DNA of 64,000 bases from Peribacillus deserti (GTDB lineage: Bacteria > Bacillota > Bacilli > Bacillales > DSM-1321): assembly GCF_002863585.1 (NCBI RefSeq), contig NZ_PGUY01000047.1, forward strand, positions 23,270-87,269, given 5' to 3'. Made by a program: the position numbers and the translations under genes. The notes below the pieces were generated by a model. That model was not told where the DNA came from and did no database searches. It saw only the letters and a list, made by a program, of their open reading frames with translations. Of the stretch, positions 56,485 through 63,991 are shown piece after piece. Position 1 is the first letter of the stretch. Every line of letters starts with the position of its first letter.

Positions 56485-56533
56485 TTAGAATTTTCTCATA
56501 GATCTGCTATACTAAGAAAATAAAACGCTTTCA
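56485..56533 (+). promoter_or_regulatory. Promoter and cre-like site of the PhyH gene
   Basis: TTAGAA, a 17-bp spacer and TATACT (with TGC before it, an extended -10). ATAAAACGCTTTCA (56520-56533) matches 12 of 14 cre positions and lies just downstream of the expected transcription start, a repressing position for CcpA. Confidence 0.6.
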
Positions 56534-56585
56534 AATGGTTATCTGCCATGACTTAAAATTACCCGAATAATTGGAGGAATGTAGG

Positions 56586-57425
56586 ATGAGTAAAACCACA
56601 TTGAACTCTTCACTTAAATACGATACTGCAGAAATCATGGGGGCCCTTTACGGCCCAGGGATTACTGGTTTAAAAGGAGCTTTTGACCGCAAATGGGTAA
56701 AAGAACTCGGTGAAGATATTGCAGGTCTCTATGAAGAGGCCCTAAAAAGACCGGGCGGGGCAGTGGGACGAGGTCCTAAGCGCCACTATGTAGAAATCCA
56801 TCCTGAAGATATCCGCGGTTTTGTAGACCTTGTTACCCATCCTTGGGTTAAAGCAGTTTGCGAATCTGTTCTGGGTCCTGAATATAAAATTGTCGAGATA
56901 GGCTTTGATGTTCCTAACCCGGGTGCTGTTAATCAGCCTTGGCACCGTGACTTCCCTGCACCCCAGGATACAATTAAAGGCAGAAGGCTTAACTCCCTTG
57001 CTTTCAACGTTACTACGGTCGACGTAGAACCGGACATGGGGCCTTTTGAAATCGCGCCTGGGACCCAATGGGATGATGCGAGCGAGTTCGAACATGAAAT
57101 GTTCCCTCCGAAAGAGTTTTATTCCCGTTATGAAGGAAGAGCTGAACAAAAAATGCCTAAAATGGGTGATATTTCGGTACGTTCCGCACTGACCATCCAT
57201 AGAGGAACGGCTAATCACTCTGATCAAGCACGCCCTGTACTGGTGCTAGGAGTAGATGCCCCTGGAGCAAACAATCACGAGCGCCATGACCTGCAAATTA
57301 CGAAGAAATTTTATGATACCCTTCCAGAGGACCTGAAAGGCCGCTTAATGTGTCGTATTGTTGATGAACTTGAAGTCATTGTACAAGGCCACTCCATTGA
57401 AGGGCTGATGATGGGAGAGGCATAA
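56586..57425 (+). CDS. Phytanoyl-CoA dioxygenase (PhyH) family protein
   Basis: A 279-residue Fe(II)/2-oxoglutarate-dependent oxygenase. The iron ligands HxD are in QPWHRDFPAP (about residues 118-121) and the distal His in LTIHRGTANHS; the conserved Arg follows in QARPVLVLG. The substrate cannot be named; relatives hydroxylate ectoine, mono-terpenes or secondary metabolites, and no ectoine genes are nearby. The start at ATG 56586 is set by GGAGG 8 nt upstream. Confidence 0.82.
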   Translation: MSKTTLNSSLKYDTAEIMGALYGPGITGLKGAFDRKWVKELGEDIAGLYEEALKRPGGAVGRGPKRHYVEIHPEDIRGFVDLVTHPWVKAVCESVLGPEYKIVEIGFDVPNPGAVNQPWHRDFPAPQDTIKGRRLNSLAFNVTTVDVEPDMGPFEIAPGTQWDDASEFEHEMFPPKEFYSRYEGRAEQKMPKMGDISVRSALTIHRGTANHSDQARPVLVLGVDAPGANNHERHDLQITKKFYDTLPEDLKGRLMCRIVDELEVIVQGHSIEGLMMGEA

Positions 57426-57493
57426 TAGGCAGCTCTTTAGTGAGTACGAATTAGTAGTTTTCTAGAAAATTAGCACTTTAGATAAGGCTGTAA

Positions 57494-57526
57494 AGGCTGT
57501 CGAGATATTCTCGGCAGCCTTATTTT
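57494..57526 (+). terminator. Terminator-like hairpin beside the third TATGC array
   Basis: AGGCTGTCGAGA pairs with TCTCGGCAGCCT around TAT (12 positions with one G-U), followed by TATTTTATT. It is the same hairpin as at 2735-2761 and probably ends the PhyH transcript. Confidence 0.75.
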
Positions 57527-57694
57527 ATTCAACCCTGTTTAATCGTGGGATTGATACATACATACTTCTAAATCTGGGTGATACCACTCTTGTTAACTAT
57601 CCAAAACTAGCTCAGTGCTTATGGCAAGTCAATGCGGCTGCTTGAAGATCTGAACGACATAGCCCGCTTACTTTCTGCAGCATCCTTGGGGGGG

Positions 57695-57880
57695 ATAAGC
57701 ATAAGAGCAGGATTCATAAGCATTAAGGCTGCGGAATAAGCATAAGGCAGAAAACATAAAGCATTGATTTTTAGTAGATCAGCATAAACCTTGAATAGAT
57801 AAGCGTAAAACCCTAACAGATAAGCATAAACCTTCAAAACATAAGCTTAAACTGCTGAAAGTAAAGCATAGAAAGTTAAG
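57695..57880 (-). repeat. Array of nine TATGC motifs at 21/20-bp spacing (copy 3, reverse)
   Basis: Read on the minus strand the motif is TTTATGCTTAT. Plus-strand positions of the reversed motif are 57700, 57721, 57741, 57762, 57783, 57804, 57825, 57846 and 57867 (one 20-bp interval, the others 21). The remaining 57881-58100 holds no gene. Confidence 0.85.
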
Positions 57881-58160
57881 ATAAAACTAAAAACCTGCTA
57901 ATTTGTCTAAAACTTATTAATTTTACTTGGCTGGCCGATAGAAAATACATTTACAGTACATAAATTTCATATTCGAAAAAATATCGAGTCTGTAACAGAG
58001 AAGTCGACCAAGCAGTTCGATACAAGGAGGGGGAGCCGATTAAATAGATTGTCAATAATCCATAATTGTTAATAAGTGTTTCGCACAAGCTTCACATTCA
58101 TGCCTTCCATCAATACATGTTATAATATGGACAAAATTCGTTATAGATTGGAGTTCCGAT

Positions 58161-59219
58161 ATGACAAAGACTAATTTTATTGGGTATGTTGGCACATATA
58201 CTAAGGGTGACAGCCAGGGCATTTATTCTTTTTCTTTAGATACTGAAGCTAAAAAGTTGAGTAATGTGGCTTTAGCTGCTGAACTTGGGAATCCTACATA
58301 TGTAAATGTAAGCAAGGACAACCGTTTTCTCTATTCGGTGGCTAAAGCTGGAGATAAGGGCGGCGTGGCTGCTTATTCAGTCAATGAAGAGACTGGTGCA
58401 CTCCGCCTCATCAATCAGGAAGTATCGGATGGGTCATCGCCATGTCACGTGGATGTAAATGCTGATCTGACAGCCGTTGTCTCTGCAAACTACCATAATG
58501 GGACAGTGGATTCCTACGTGTTAAATAATGATGGCAGCCTTAATCCTGTATCTTCTGTCGCTGCCCATGAAGGCTCAGGTCCTAATAAGGACAGACAGGA
58601 AAAACCTCATGCTCATTATTCCGGATTTACACCTGATCAAAAGTATATAGCGGTTATTGATCTGGGGATTGATAAATTAATAACCTATCAGCTTGCAGAA
58701 GACGGAACCCTCTCCGAAGTGAGCAGTTTGTCTGTTAAAGCTGGCAGTGGTCCAAGACACCTTTCGTTTCATCCTAATGGGAAGTTTGCTTATCTGATGA
58801 CAGAACTCAGCAATGAAGTGATCGTTCTTTCTTATAATCAGGAAACAGGAGAGTTCAAAGAGGTACAGTATATATCTGCAATTCCTGCAGATTTCAATGA
58901 GAACAGCCAGGGAAGCGCCATTCATGTCTCCTCTGATGGCCGGTTCGTATATGCGGGTAACCGCGGGCATGACAGCATAGCTGTATTTAGAGTTAATGAA
59001 GAAAGCTTTGAATTAACATTAGTCGAATATACCTCAACGGAAGGCTCATGGCCAAGGGATTTTGTATTGGATCCTTCAGAGAAATTCCTGATTGCCTCCA
59101 ATCAGGAATCGAGCAATCTTGTGCTTTATGAAAGAGACGAAACTAGCGGAAAACTAACTGTATTACAATCAGATGTAACGGTTCCGTATCCTGTATGCGT
59201 TAAGTTTTTAAACGCATAA
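58161..59219 (+). CDS. Lactonase family protein (6-phosphogluconolactonase-like beta-propeller)
   Basis: A 352-residue seven-bladed beta-propeller of the YkgB/Pgl type (Lactonase, PF10282). Typical blade motifs: GTYTKGDSQGIYSFSLDTE, DVNADLTAVVSANYHNGTV, KPHAHYSGFTPD, GSGPRHLSFHPNGKFAYLM and GSWPRDFVLDPSEKFLIASNQ. It may hydrolyse 6-phosphogluconolactone in the oxidative pentose phosphate pathway. It stands alone with its own terminator. Confidence 0.9.
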   Translation: MTKTNFIGYVGTYTKGDSQGIYSFSLDTEAKKLSNVALAAELGNPTYVNVSKDNRFLYSVAKAGDKGGVAAYSVNEETGALRLINQEVSDGSSPCHVDVNADLTAVVSANYHNGTVDSYVLNNDGSLNPVSSVAAHEGSGPNKDRQEKPHAHYSGFTPDQKYIAVIDLGIDKLITYQLAEDGTLSEVSSLSVKAGSGPRHLSFHPNGKFAYLMTELSNEVIVLSYNQETGEFKEVQYISAIPADFNENSQGSAIHVSSDGRFVYAGNRGHDSIAVFRVNEESFELTLVEYTSTEGSWPRDFVLDPSEKFLIASNQESSNLVLYERDETSGKLTVLQSDVTVPYPVCVKFLNA

Positions 59220-59222
59220 AAA

Positions 59223-59262
59223 AAGTAAAAGTCAGCCGGTCAGCCGGCTGACTTTTACTTTC
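59223..59262. terminator. Long perfect hairpin terminator after the lactonase gene
   Basis: AAGTAAAAGTCAGCCGG pairs perfectly (17 bp) with its complement around TCAG. The stem arms contain T- and A-rich ends, so it could work in both directions. Confidence 0.85.
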
Positions 59263-59437
59263 TCCGCATCCAGCAACTCTCCCGATACAGATGTAAGCAC
59301 CGTTGGAAAATTCACCTAAAGAAAACCAAGCCCCTTTTTCCCAGCAAAGAAACCTTTCTGCCTATCGCTACATAGTATGTATGGACTCAGCAATAACCTT
59401 CGGGTTATTAATAAAATCTTTGAAGGAGGCATATTTT

Positions 59438-59551
59438 ATGTCTGGAAATGTTGGAGGATACGGGTTTGGTTCAGGGTTTGCTTTATTGATCGTATTGTTT
59501 ATTCTTCTTATCATCATTGGAGCTAGCTTCTGCGGAGGATTTGGCTACTAA
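59438..59551 (+). CDS. YjcZ-family sporulation peptide
   Basis: A 37-residue peptide: MSGNVGGYGFGSG, one hydrophobic helix (FALLIVLFILLIIIGASF) and a CGGFGY end. This is the YjcZ/YhzA pattern of small sporulation-associated proteins. GAAGGAGG precedes the ATG; an ORF reading from 59303 is an artefact. Confidence 0.88.
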   Translation: MSGNVGGYGFGSGFALLIVLFILLIIIGASFCGGFGY

Positions 59552-59635
59552 TCCGATTAGCAGGTAATTCTTAATGAACCGCTTATTCCTAAAAATAACA
59601 ATGGGCTGAAATCGCTACTATGATTCCTACCCCAA

Positions 59636-59673
59636 AACCCCATGCGGACTGAGTCTGCATGGGGATTTTTTTT
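59636..59673 (+). terminator. Terminator of the YjcZ-type gene
   Basis: CCCCATGC pairs with GCATGGGG, with inner GACT/AGTC, followed by ATTTTTTTT. Confidence 0.93.
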
Positions 59674-59735
59674 AACATTGCTGCCGGCAGCTTTGCAGTA
59701 ATCTTTTGATGATACCGCAAGAGATTAATAAATAG

Positions 59736-60065
59736 TTACCTATTCTTGCTGACGCCAAATTGAGCGTTAATCTGCCCCTGCAGCATTTTCTGCCGGATTT
59801 TTTTGTATTCTTCCTTTCTCAGTTCTCTCATATAGTCCTGGCGGATTTCGTGAGTCTGTACTCCTTCTTCTCTTTTAGCTGCGATGTCCATCAATCGCTC
59901 TACATCATCAAAGGAAAATTTTCTGCTCCCTCGTTCTGTTCTTTCGGGAAAAATTAACTTCCGTTCTTCATAATATCTAATTTGCCTGACGGATAATCCC
60001 GTTAATTCACTTACAATTCCGATCGTGATTACTTTTTTTGTTTTATAAGATGGGTCGAGCGTCAC
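59736..60065 (-). CDS. tnrA: Nitrogen regulator TnrA
   Basis: A 109-residue MerR-type regulator. YKTKKVITIGIVSELTGLSV and RQIRYYEERKLIFPERT are nearly the B. subtilis TnrA/GlnR HTH. The C terminus (KKMLQGQINAQFGVSKNR) resembles the TnrA segment that binds feedback-inhibited glutamine synthetase. TnrA activates nitrogen-scavenging genes under nitrogen limitation. Start at GTG 60065 with GGAGTG upstream; an in-frame ATG at 60092 is possible. Not beside glnA, so TnrA is favoured over GlnR. Confidence 0.88.
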   Translation of the reverse strand: MTLDPSYKTKKVITIGIVSELTGLSVRQIRYYEERKLIFPERTERGSRKFSFDDVERLMDIAAKREEGVQTHEIRQDYMRELRKEEYKKIRQKMLQGQINAQFGVSKNR

Positions 60066-60098
60066 GCTATAACACACTCCTCTAATCATCACATGTAG

Positions 60099-60110
60099 TA
60101 ATGATCATTA
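60099..60110. promoter_or_regulatory. Perfect 12-bp palindrome TAATGATCATTA
   Basis: It lies between tnrA (reverse) and the small genes (forward). It resembles half of a Fur box (TGATAATNATTATCA) but is not a full match. Confidence 0.3.
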
Positions 60111-60188
60111 TAAGATGTGTTAAATAAATTTGACAGAATATTGTTAGAAAACCTTACATACATCAAAGTATTACGGAGGTTATCTAAC

Positions 60189-60221
60189 ATGATGGAAGAC
60201 ATTAGCTTAACGGCTGCATAA
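60189..60221 (+). CDS. Possible 10-codon leader peptide
   Basis: GGAGG lies 9 nt before ATG ATG, encoding MMEDISLTAA then TAA. It may be a leader peptide or the remains of a gene start. Confidence 0.25.
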   Translation: MMEDISLTAA

Positions 60222-60261
60222 AATAAGGATCATACACAAACTAATTAAGGGGAGTGAGGTA

Positions 60262-60441
60262 ATGCCATTATTAAGAGAAGCTGTTGAGAAGAAAAGGAAA
60301 TTTATTATTCAAAAGCTAATTCAGGCAGGAGTGTATAAACCTACTGATCAAGAGATCAACTCGTTTACTCTTTCGCAGCTGGAAAAAGATTATCATTATT
60401 TTATCTTGCGAGGACAGAATCTTAAAACGAAGAACAGTTAA
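60262..60441 (+). CDS. FbpA-like Fur-regulated basic small protein
   Basis: A 59-residue basic protein: LLREAVEKKRKFIIQKLIQAGVYKPTDQEI ... LSQLEKDYHYFILRG. This matches the layout of the B. subtilis FbpA family, small helpers of the FsrA iron-sparing response. GGGGAG precedes the ATG. The gene is followed 24 bp later by another small gene. Confidence 0.7.
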   Translation: MPLLREAVEKKRKFIIQKLIQAGVYKPTDQEINSFTLSQLEKDYHYFILRGQNLKTKNS

Positions 60442-60465
60442 TCATTATAAAAAGGTGAGAATGCT

Positions 60466-60609
60466 ATGGTGGACGAAAAAGCGATAGAGTTAGCGAAAAA
60501 AATAGTGGAGCTTGATCTTTTGCGTGATGAAATCTGGGAGGACTTTGCACGACTTGCTGGTGACAAAGCGTATGAACTTCTCCGGTACATTCAGAATCAT
60601 TCAGCCTAG
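60466..60609 (+). CDS. Small helical protein of unknown function (47 aa)
   Basis: Encodes MVDEKAIELAKKIVELDLLR ... LAGDKAYELLRYIQNHSA, an amphipathic, mainly helical acidic peptide. AAGGTGAG lies 6 nt before the ATG. It probably shares a transcript with the FbpA-like gene. Family not recognised. Confidence 0.6.
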   Translation: MVDEKAIELAKKIVELDLLRDEIWEDFARLAGDKAYELLRYIQNHSA

Positions 60610-60638
60610 ATGCCTGACTTGGATTATATAAAATAGAA

Positions 60639-60668
60639 AACCCCTGATCCGCGTGGTCAGGGGTAAAT
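60639..60668 (+). terminator. Hairpin after the two small genes
   Basis: AACCCCTGA pairs with TCAGGGGT around TCCGCGTGG; a weak T-run follows. Confidence 0.6.
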
Positions 60669-60854
60669 TTCGCTTAAAAAGCATATATTAAAAAATATGT
60701 ACATTGAAAGTAGCCATTGGTCGTTAACCGTGTTATGATTAATATCGACCGCGCTTTTAAATGTTTTGAGTATATAAATATCCTTATTTTAATTGTATCT
60801 TAAACGTTAGCGCTTTGTCAATAAATAATTTTATGAAAATGGGAGGAATATGGT

Positions 60855-63179
60855 ATGAATGAAACCCATTTAGAATGGCAGAAGGAACAGGAACGCGTAG
60901 ATTTCGTCCACAGCCAAATTAAAAAAAAGCAGGAAACCTTAAAACAGAATGCGGCAGGCCTTAAGCAAGGGATCATTGGCCTTAGGGAGACCTTCTGGGA
61001 AGATGTTACGGTAAATCTCGATGAACCAGATGATGTAATCGAAACTCAGGCCAGCCTAAAACAGCAGGCAGAATTACTTTCTGAGCGTGAACGGAGCCAT
61101 GGCCTTCTGTACGAAAAATTGAAAAAGCTCGCAAGGCTTGAAGATTCTCCTTACTTTGGGAGAATTGATTTTTTTGAAGAAAACGAGACAGCAAGTGATA
61201 CCATCTACATTGGTATTGCATCCTTGCTGGACGAACAAGAAGAAAATTTCCTTATATATGACTGGAGGGCTCCTATTTCCAGTCTTTATTATGATTTTCC
61301 TCCAGGGCCTGCGCAATACGAGACTATGGATGGTACCATCAGTGGAGAACTTGAGTTGAAAAGGCAGTTCATCATTAAGAATGCCAAAATAAAAGGATTG
61401 TTTGATACGGGGATAACCATCGGTGACCGGCTGCTTCAAGAAATACTGGGAAACCAGGCGAACACCAAAATGAAAAGTATCGTTGCTACCATTCAGAAGG
61501 AGCAAAATCAGATTATCAGGAATGAAAAAAGCAAAGTTCTAGTCGTTCAAGGTGTGGCAGGAAGCGGAAAAACATCAGCAGCTCTCCAGCGTGCAGCTTA
61601 TCTGCTATATACCCATAGAGAAACCCTTAATTCTCAAAATATGATTCTTTTCTCTCCAAATCCCCTTTTTAACAGCTATATATCTACGGTGTTGCCGGAG
61701 CTGGGGGAAGAAAATATGAAACAGACCACCTATAAACAATTCCTGGAAAGTTTAATAAGTACCGCTTTTGAACTTGAGGATCCTTTTATGCAGATGGAAG
61801 CTTTTTTAAGCGGTGAAGATCAGGAGAGAATATCCGTCATCCCTTATAAATCAAGTCTGGAATTTAAAAGCTTGATTGCTGGTTATTTATCCATACTTAG
61901 TAATGAGGGCCTAATATTTAGAGATATCAGCTTTCGCGGCAGAGTTCTTATTACAGCAGCGGAAATTGAACTTCACTTTTATGGGCTGGACCGCCATATT
62001 TCGATTTCTAACCGAATGAGATTGACTGCTGAATGGCTGTTAAAAAGAATCTCCCTTTTCGAAAAGCAGGAGCGGGAGGAAGAATGGGTGCTTGAGGAAA
62101 TGCAGCTTCTTGAAAAGGAGGATTTCCTTGAAGTTCATAGGGAAGTGCAACGGAAGAACAGAAGGATGAAAGCAGCATTTGATGAAAGTGAGCAGGAAGA
62201 AAAAAGGCTGCGAAAAAAAATTGTTCAACAGCATTTCACCCCCTTAAAGAAACGACTAAAACGATATGGTTTCCTCCATATTCTTGAAACCTATCTGCGC
62301 CTTTTTACTGAACAGCATCCTGCAATAGAAGAACATAAGCCTGTTAACTGGGATATCGTCAGTTCGGTTACCAGAACAGCAGTCGGCCGTAAAAAGCTGT
62401 TATGGGAGGATGCGGCACCGTTTCTGTATTTCAGGGATAAGCTGATTGGAAGAAAGTCCTATACACATATAAGGCATATTTTTATTGATGAATTCCAGGA
62501 TTACTCCCCTTTCCAATTTGATTATTTAAAGGAGCTTTTTAGGGGGGCCAGTATGACATTGCTTGGTGATTTAAATCAGGCTATCTATCCACATTCACAA
62601 GAATCTGAATCTCTGTTATCGGACGAAGATGGAAACGTGGAAGAAGAAAGAATCATCCTGACAAGAAGCTATCGATCGACCCGTGAAATTGTGGAGTTTA
62701 CCAGGACATTAGCTGATCAAGGAGAACAAATCATCCCTTTTAACAGAGAAGGTGAAAAACCTGAGGTCATTCAGGTTGCGGCTAAAGAGGACCAATATCA
62801 GCATATTATATCGACGGTCCGGGACTTAGAAATAAAGGGCTTTGAAACGATTGCTATAATCTGCAAAAGCATAGGTGAAAGTGAAGAGGCATACGAAATG
62901 CTCCGTTCATCCCTTAATATCCAGCTTATGAACCAGGACGCGACCTCTTATTCTAAAGGAGTAGTAGTGATCCCAGCCTATCTGGCAAAAGGAATTGAGT
63001 TTGATTCCGTTGTGATATGCAACGCCTCGCAAGAAGTATATGGGAGAGAATCTGAACGAAAGCTATTTTACACGGCATGCACAAGAGCGATGCATACTCT
63101 TACATTAATAACAGTAGGAGAGGCAAGTCCGTTTATTAAGAAAATCCCTGCCGATAAATATCTTATTAAAAAGCTATGA
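60855..63179 (+). CDS. helD: HelD-like RNA polymerase recycling helicase
   Basis: A 774-residue UvrD/Rep-type superfamily 1 protein. An N-terminal coiled-coil region (about 1-90) is followed by the motif Y-D-W-R-A-P-I-S-S-L-Y, Walker A VVQGVAGSGKTSAALQRAAYLLY (about residue 230), a helical insertion (about 380-480), Walker B HIFIDEFQDYSPFQF and motifs TLLGDLNQAI, TRSYRSTREIVEF and YTACTRAMH. HelD removes stalled RNA polymerase from nucleic acid. RBS GGGAGG. Confidence 0.92.
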   Translation: MNETHLEWQKEQERVDFVHSQIKKKQETLKQNAAGLKQGIIGLRETFWEDVTVNLDEPDDVIETQASLKQQAELLSERERSHGLLYEKLKKLARLEDSPYFGRIDFFEENETASDTIYIGIASLLDEQEENFLIYDWRAPISSLYYDFPPGPAQYETMDGTISGELELKRQFIIKNAKIKGLFDTGITIGDRLLQEILGNQANTKMKSIVATIQKEQNQIIRNEKSKVLVVQGVAGSGKTSAALQRAAYLLYTHRETLNSQNMILFSPNPLFNSYISTVLPELGEENMKQTTYKQFLESLISTAFELEDPFMQMEAFLSGEDQERISVIPYKSSLEFKSLIAGYLSILSNEGLIFRDISFRGRVLITAAEIELHFYGLDRHISISNRMRLTAEWLLKRISLFEKQEREEEWVLEEMQLLEKEDFLEVHREVQRKNRRMKAAFDESEQEEKRLRKKIVQQHFTPLKKRLKRYGFLHILETYLRLFTEQHPAIEEHKPVNWDIVSSVTRTAVGRKKLLWEDAAPFLYFRDKLIGRKSYTHIRHIFIDEFQDYSPFQFDYLKELFRGASMTLLGDLNQAIYPHSQESESLLSDEDGNVEEERIILTRSYRSTREIVEFTRTLADQGEQIIPFNREGEKPEVIQVAAKEDQYQHIISTVRDLEIKGFETIAIICKSIGESEEAYEMLRSSLNIQLMNQDATSYSKGVVVIPAYLAKGIEFDSVVICNASQEVYGRESERKLFYTACTRAMHTLTLITVGEASPFIKKIPADKYLIKKL

Positions 63180-63189
63180 TGAACTGCCT

Positions 63190-63330
63190 TTTTGATAGAG
63201 CTGGCAGGTACTCGCTTTCCGAGGGGGCGTTTCGGGAGCCTCCTTGGCGTAAATGCCTGCAGGGTCTTCCTTTTAACCTATGTTCCTGCTGGGAGTCTCC
63301 CACCTGCAGTGAGGGTCCGCATAGTGCGTT
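63190..63330 (+). repeat. Diverged GC-rich intergenic repeat
   Basis: GGCAGGTACTCGCTTTCCGA, GGGAGCCTCCTTGGCG and GCTGGGAGTCTCCCACCTGC follow the order of the repeat at 52440-52610 with many changes. Confidence 0.6.
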
Positions 63331-63463
63331 GAATTATCATACGTTTTAATCTAACTATTCGAAAAAATGTAAAAAAATTGGGATTATAGGTTTATCAGGA
63401 AACAAGCCGGGTAAATAAAGGAATGTAAGACAAACATTCTCATAGTACCTAAGGAGATGATTG

Positions 63464-63538
63464 ATGATGTTGACAATCAAATACTCGTGGAACAAAGAGA
63501 ATGATGAAGCAATAACAAGTCCAGGTGATCAGGGTTAG
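63464..63538 (+). CDS. Micro-ORF 1 of tandem array (24 aa)
   Basis: ATG ATG start with AAGGAG 7 nt upstream. It begins MMLTIKYSWNKEND and ends EAITSPGDQG. The last 16 residues equal those of the next units, while the N terminus differs. Charged and soluble, without signal sequence or Cys. No known family. Confidence 0.55.
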   Translation: MMLTIKYSWNKENDEAITSPGDQG

Positions 63539-63597
63539 AGAAGTATTCAAGAAAAAGATCCCGAGCAAGACCAAATCTCGCAGAGGAGCTGATTTCA

Positions 63598-63669
63598 ATG
63601 AATATGATGAGAAACCACTGGAATAAAGAAAATGATGAAGCAATAACAAGTCCAGGTGATCAGGGTTAG
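63598..63669 (+). CDS. Micro-ORF 2 of tandem array (23 aa)
   Basis: MNMMRNHWNKEND...EAITSPGDQG. GAGGAG lies 9 nt before the ATG. Confidence 0.55.
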   Translation: MNMMRNHWNKENDEAITSPGDQG

Positions 63670-63728
63670 AGAAGTATTCAAGAAAAAGATCCCGAGCAAG
63701 ACCAAATCTCGCAGAGGAGCTGATTTCA

Positions 63729-63800
63729 ATGAATATGATGAGAAACCACTGGAACGCAGAAAATGATGAAGCGATAACAAGTCCAGGTGATCAGGGTTAG
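63729..63800 (+). CDS. Micro-ORF 3 of tandem array (23 aa)
   Basis: MNMMRNHWNAEND...EAITSPGDQG; Lys10 is Ala here. The spacer after it has one extra A, which shifts any other reading frame but not the next micro-ORF, which has its own start. Confidence 0.55.
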   Translation: MNMMRNHWNAENDEAITSPGDQG

Positions 63801-63860
63801 AGAAGTATTCAAGAAAAAAGATCCCGAGTAAGATCAAATCTCGCAGAGGAGCTGATTTCA

Positions 63861-63932
63861 ATGAATATGTTGAGAAACCACTGGAACAAGGAAAATGATG
63901 AAGCAATAACAAGTCCAGGTGATCAGGGTTAG
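63861..63932 (+). CDS. Micro-ORF 4 of tandem array (23 aa)
   Basis: MNMLRNHWNKEND...EAITSPGDQG; Met4 is Leu. Same RBS and spacing as units 2 and 3. Confidence 0.55.
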   Translation: MNMLRNHWNKENDEAITSPGDQG

Positions 63933-63991
63933 AGAAGTATTCAAGAAAAAGATCCCGAGCAAGACCAAATCTCGCAGAGGAGCTGATTTCA

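Noticed and set aside
60120..60140. TnrA box (TGTTA…TGACA) upstream of tnrA
   Set aside because: The half-sites are separated by 8 bp instead of the 7 bp of the consensus TGTNAN7TNACA; too weak to call.
63541..63620. Alternative forward frame in the spacer (…KKIPSKTKSRRGADFNEYDEK…), basic and spore-protein-like
   Set aside because: It lacks a start codon with an RBS and is broken by the extra A in unit 3, whereas the micro-ORF frame is kept in every unit. Left open as a weak possibility.
63449..63912. Minus-strand ORFs of 66 and 105 codons across the micro-ORF array
   Set aside because: The 131/132-bp period is not a multiple of three, so each repeat is read in a different frame; they have no RBS and are shadows of the repeat.
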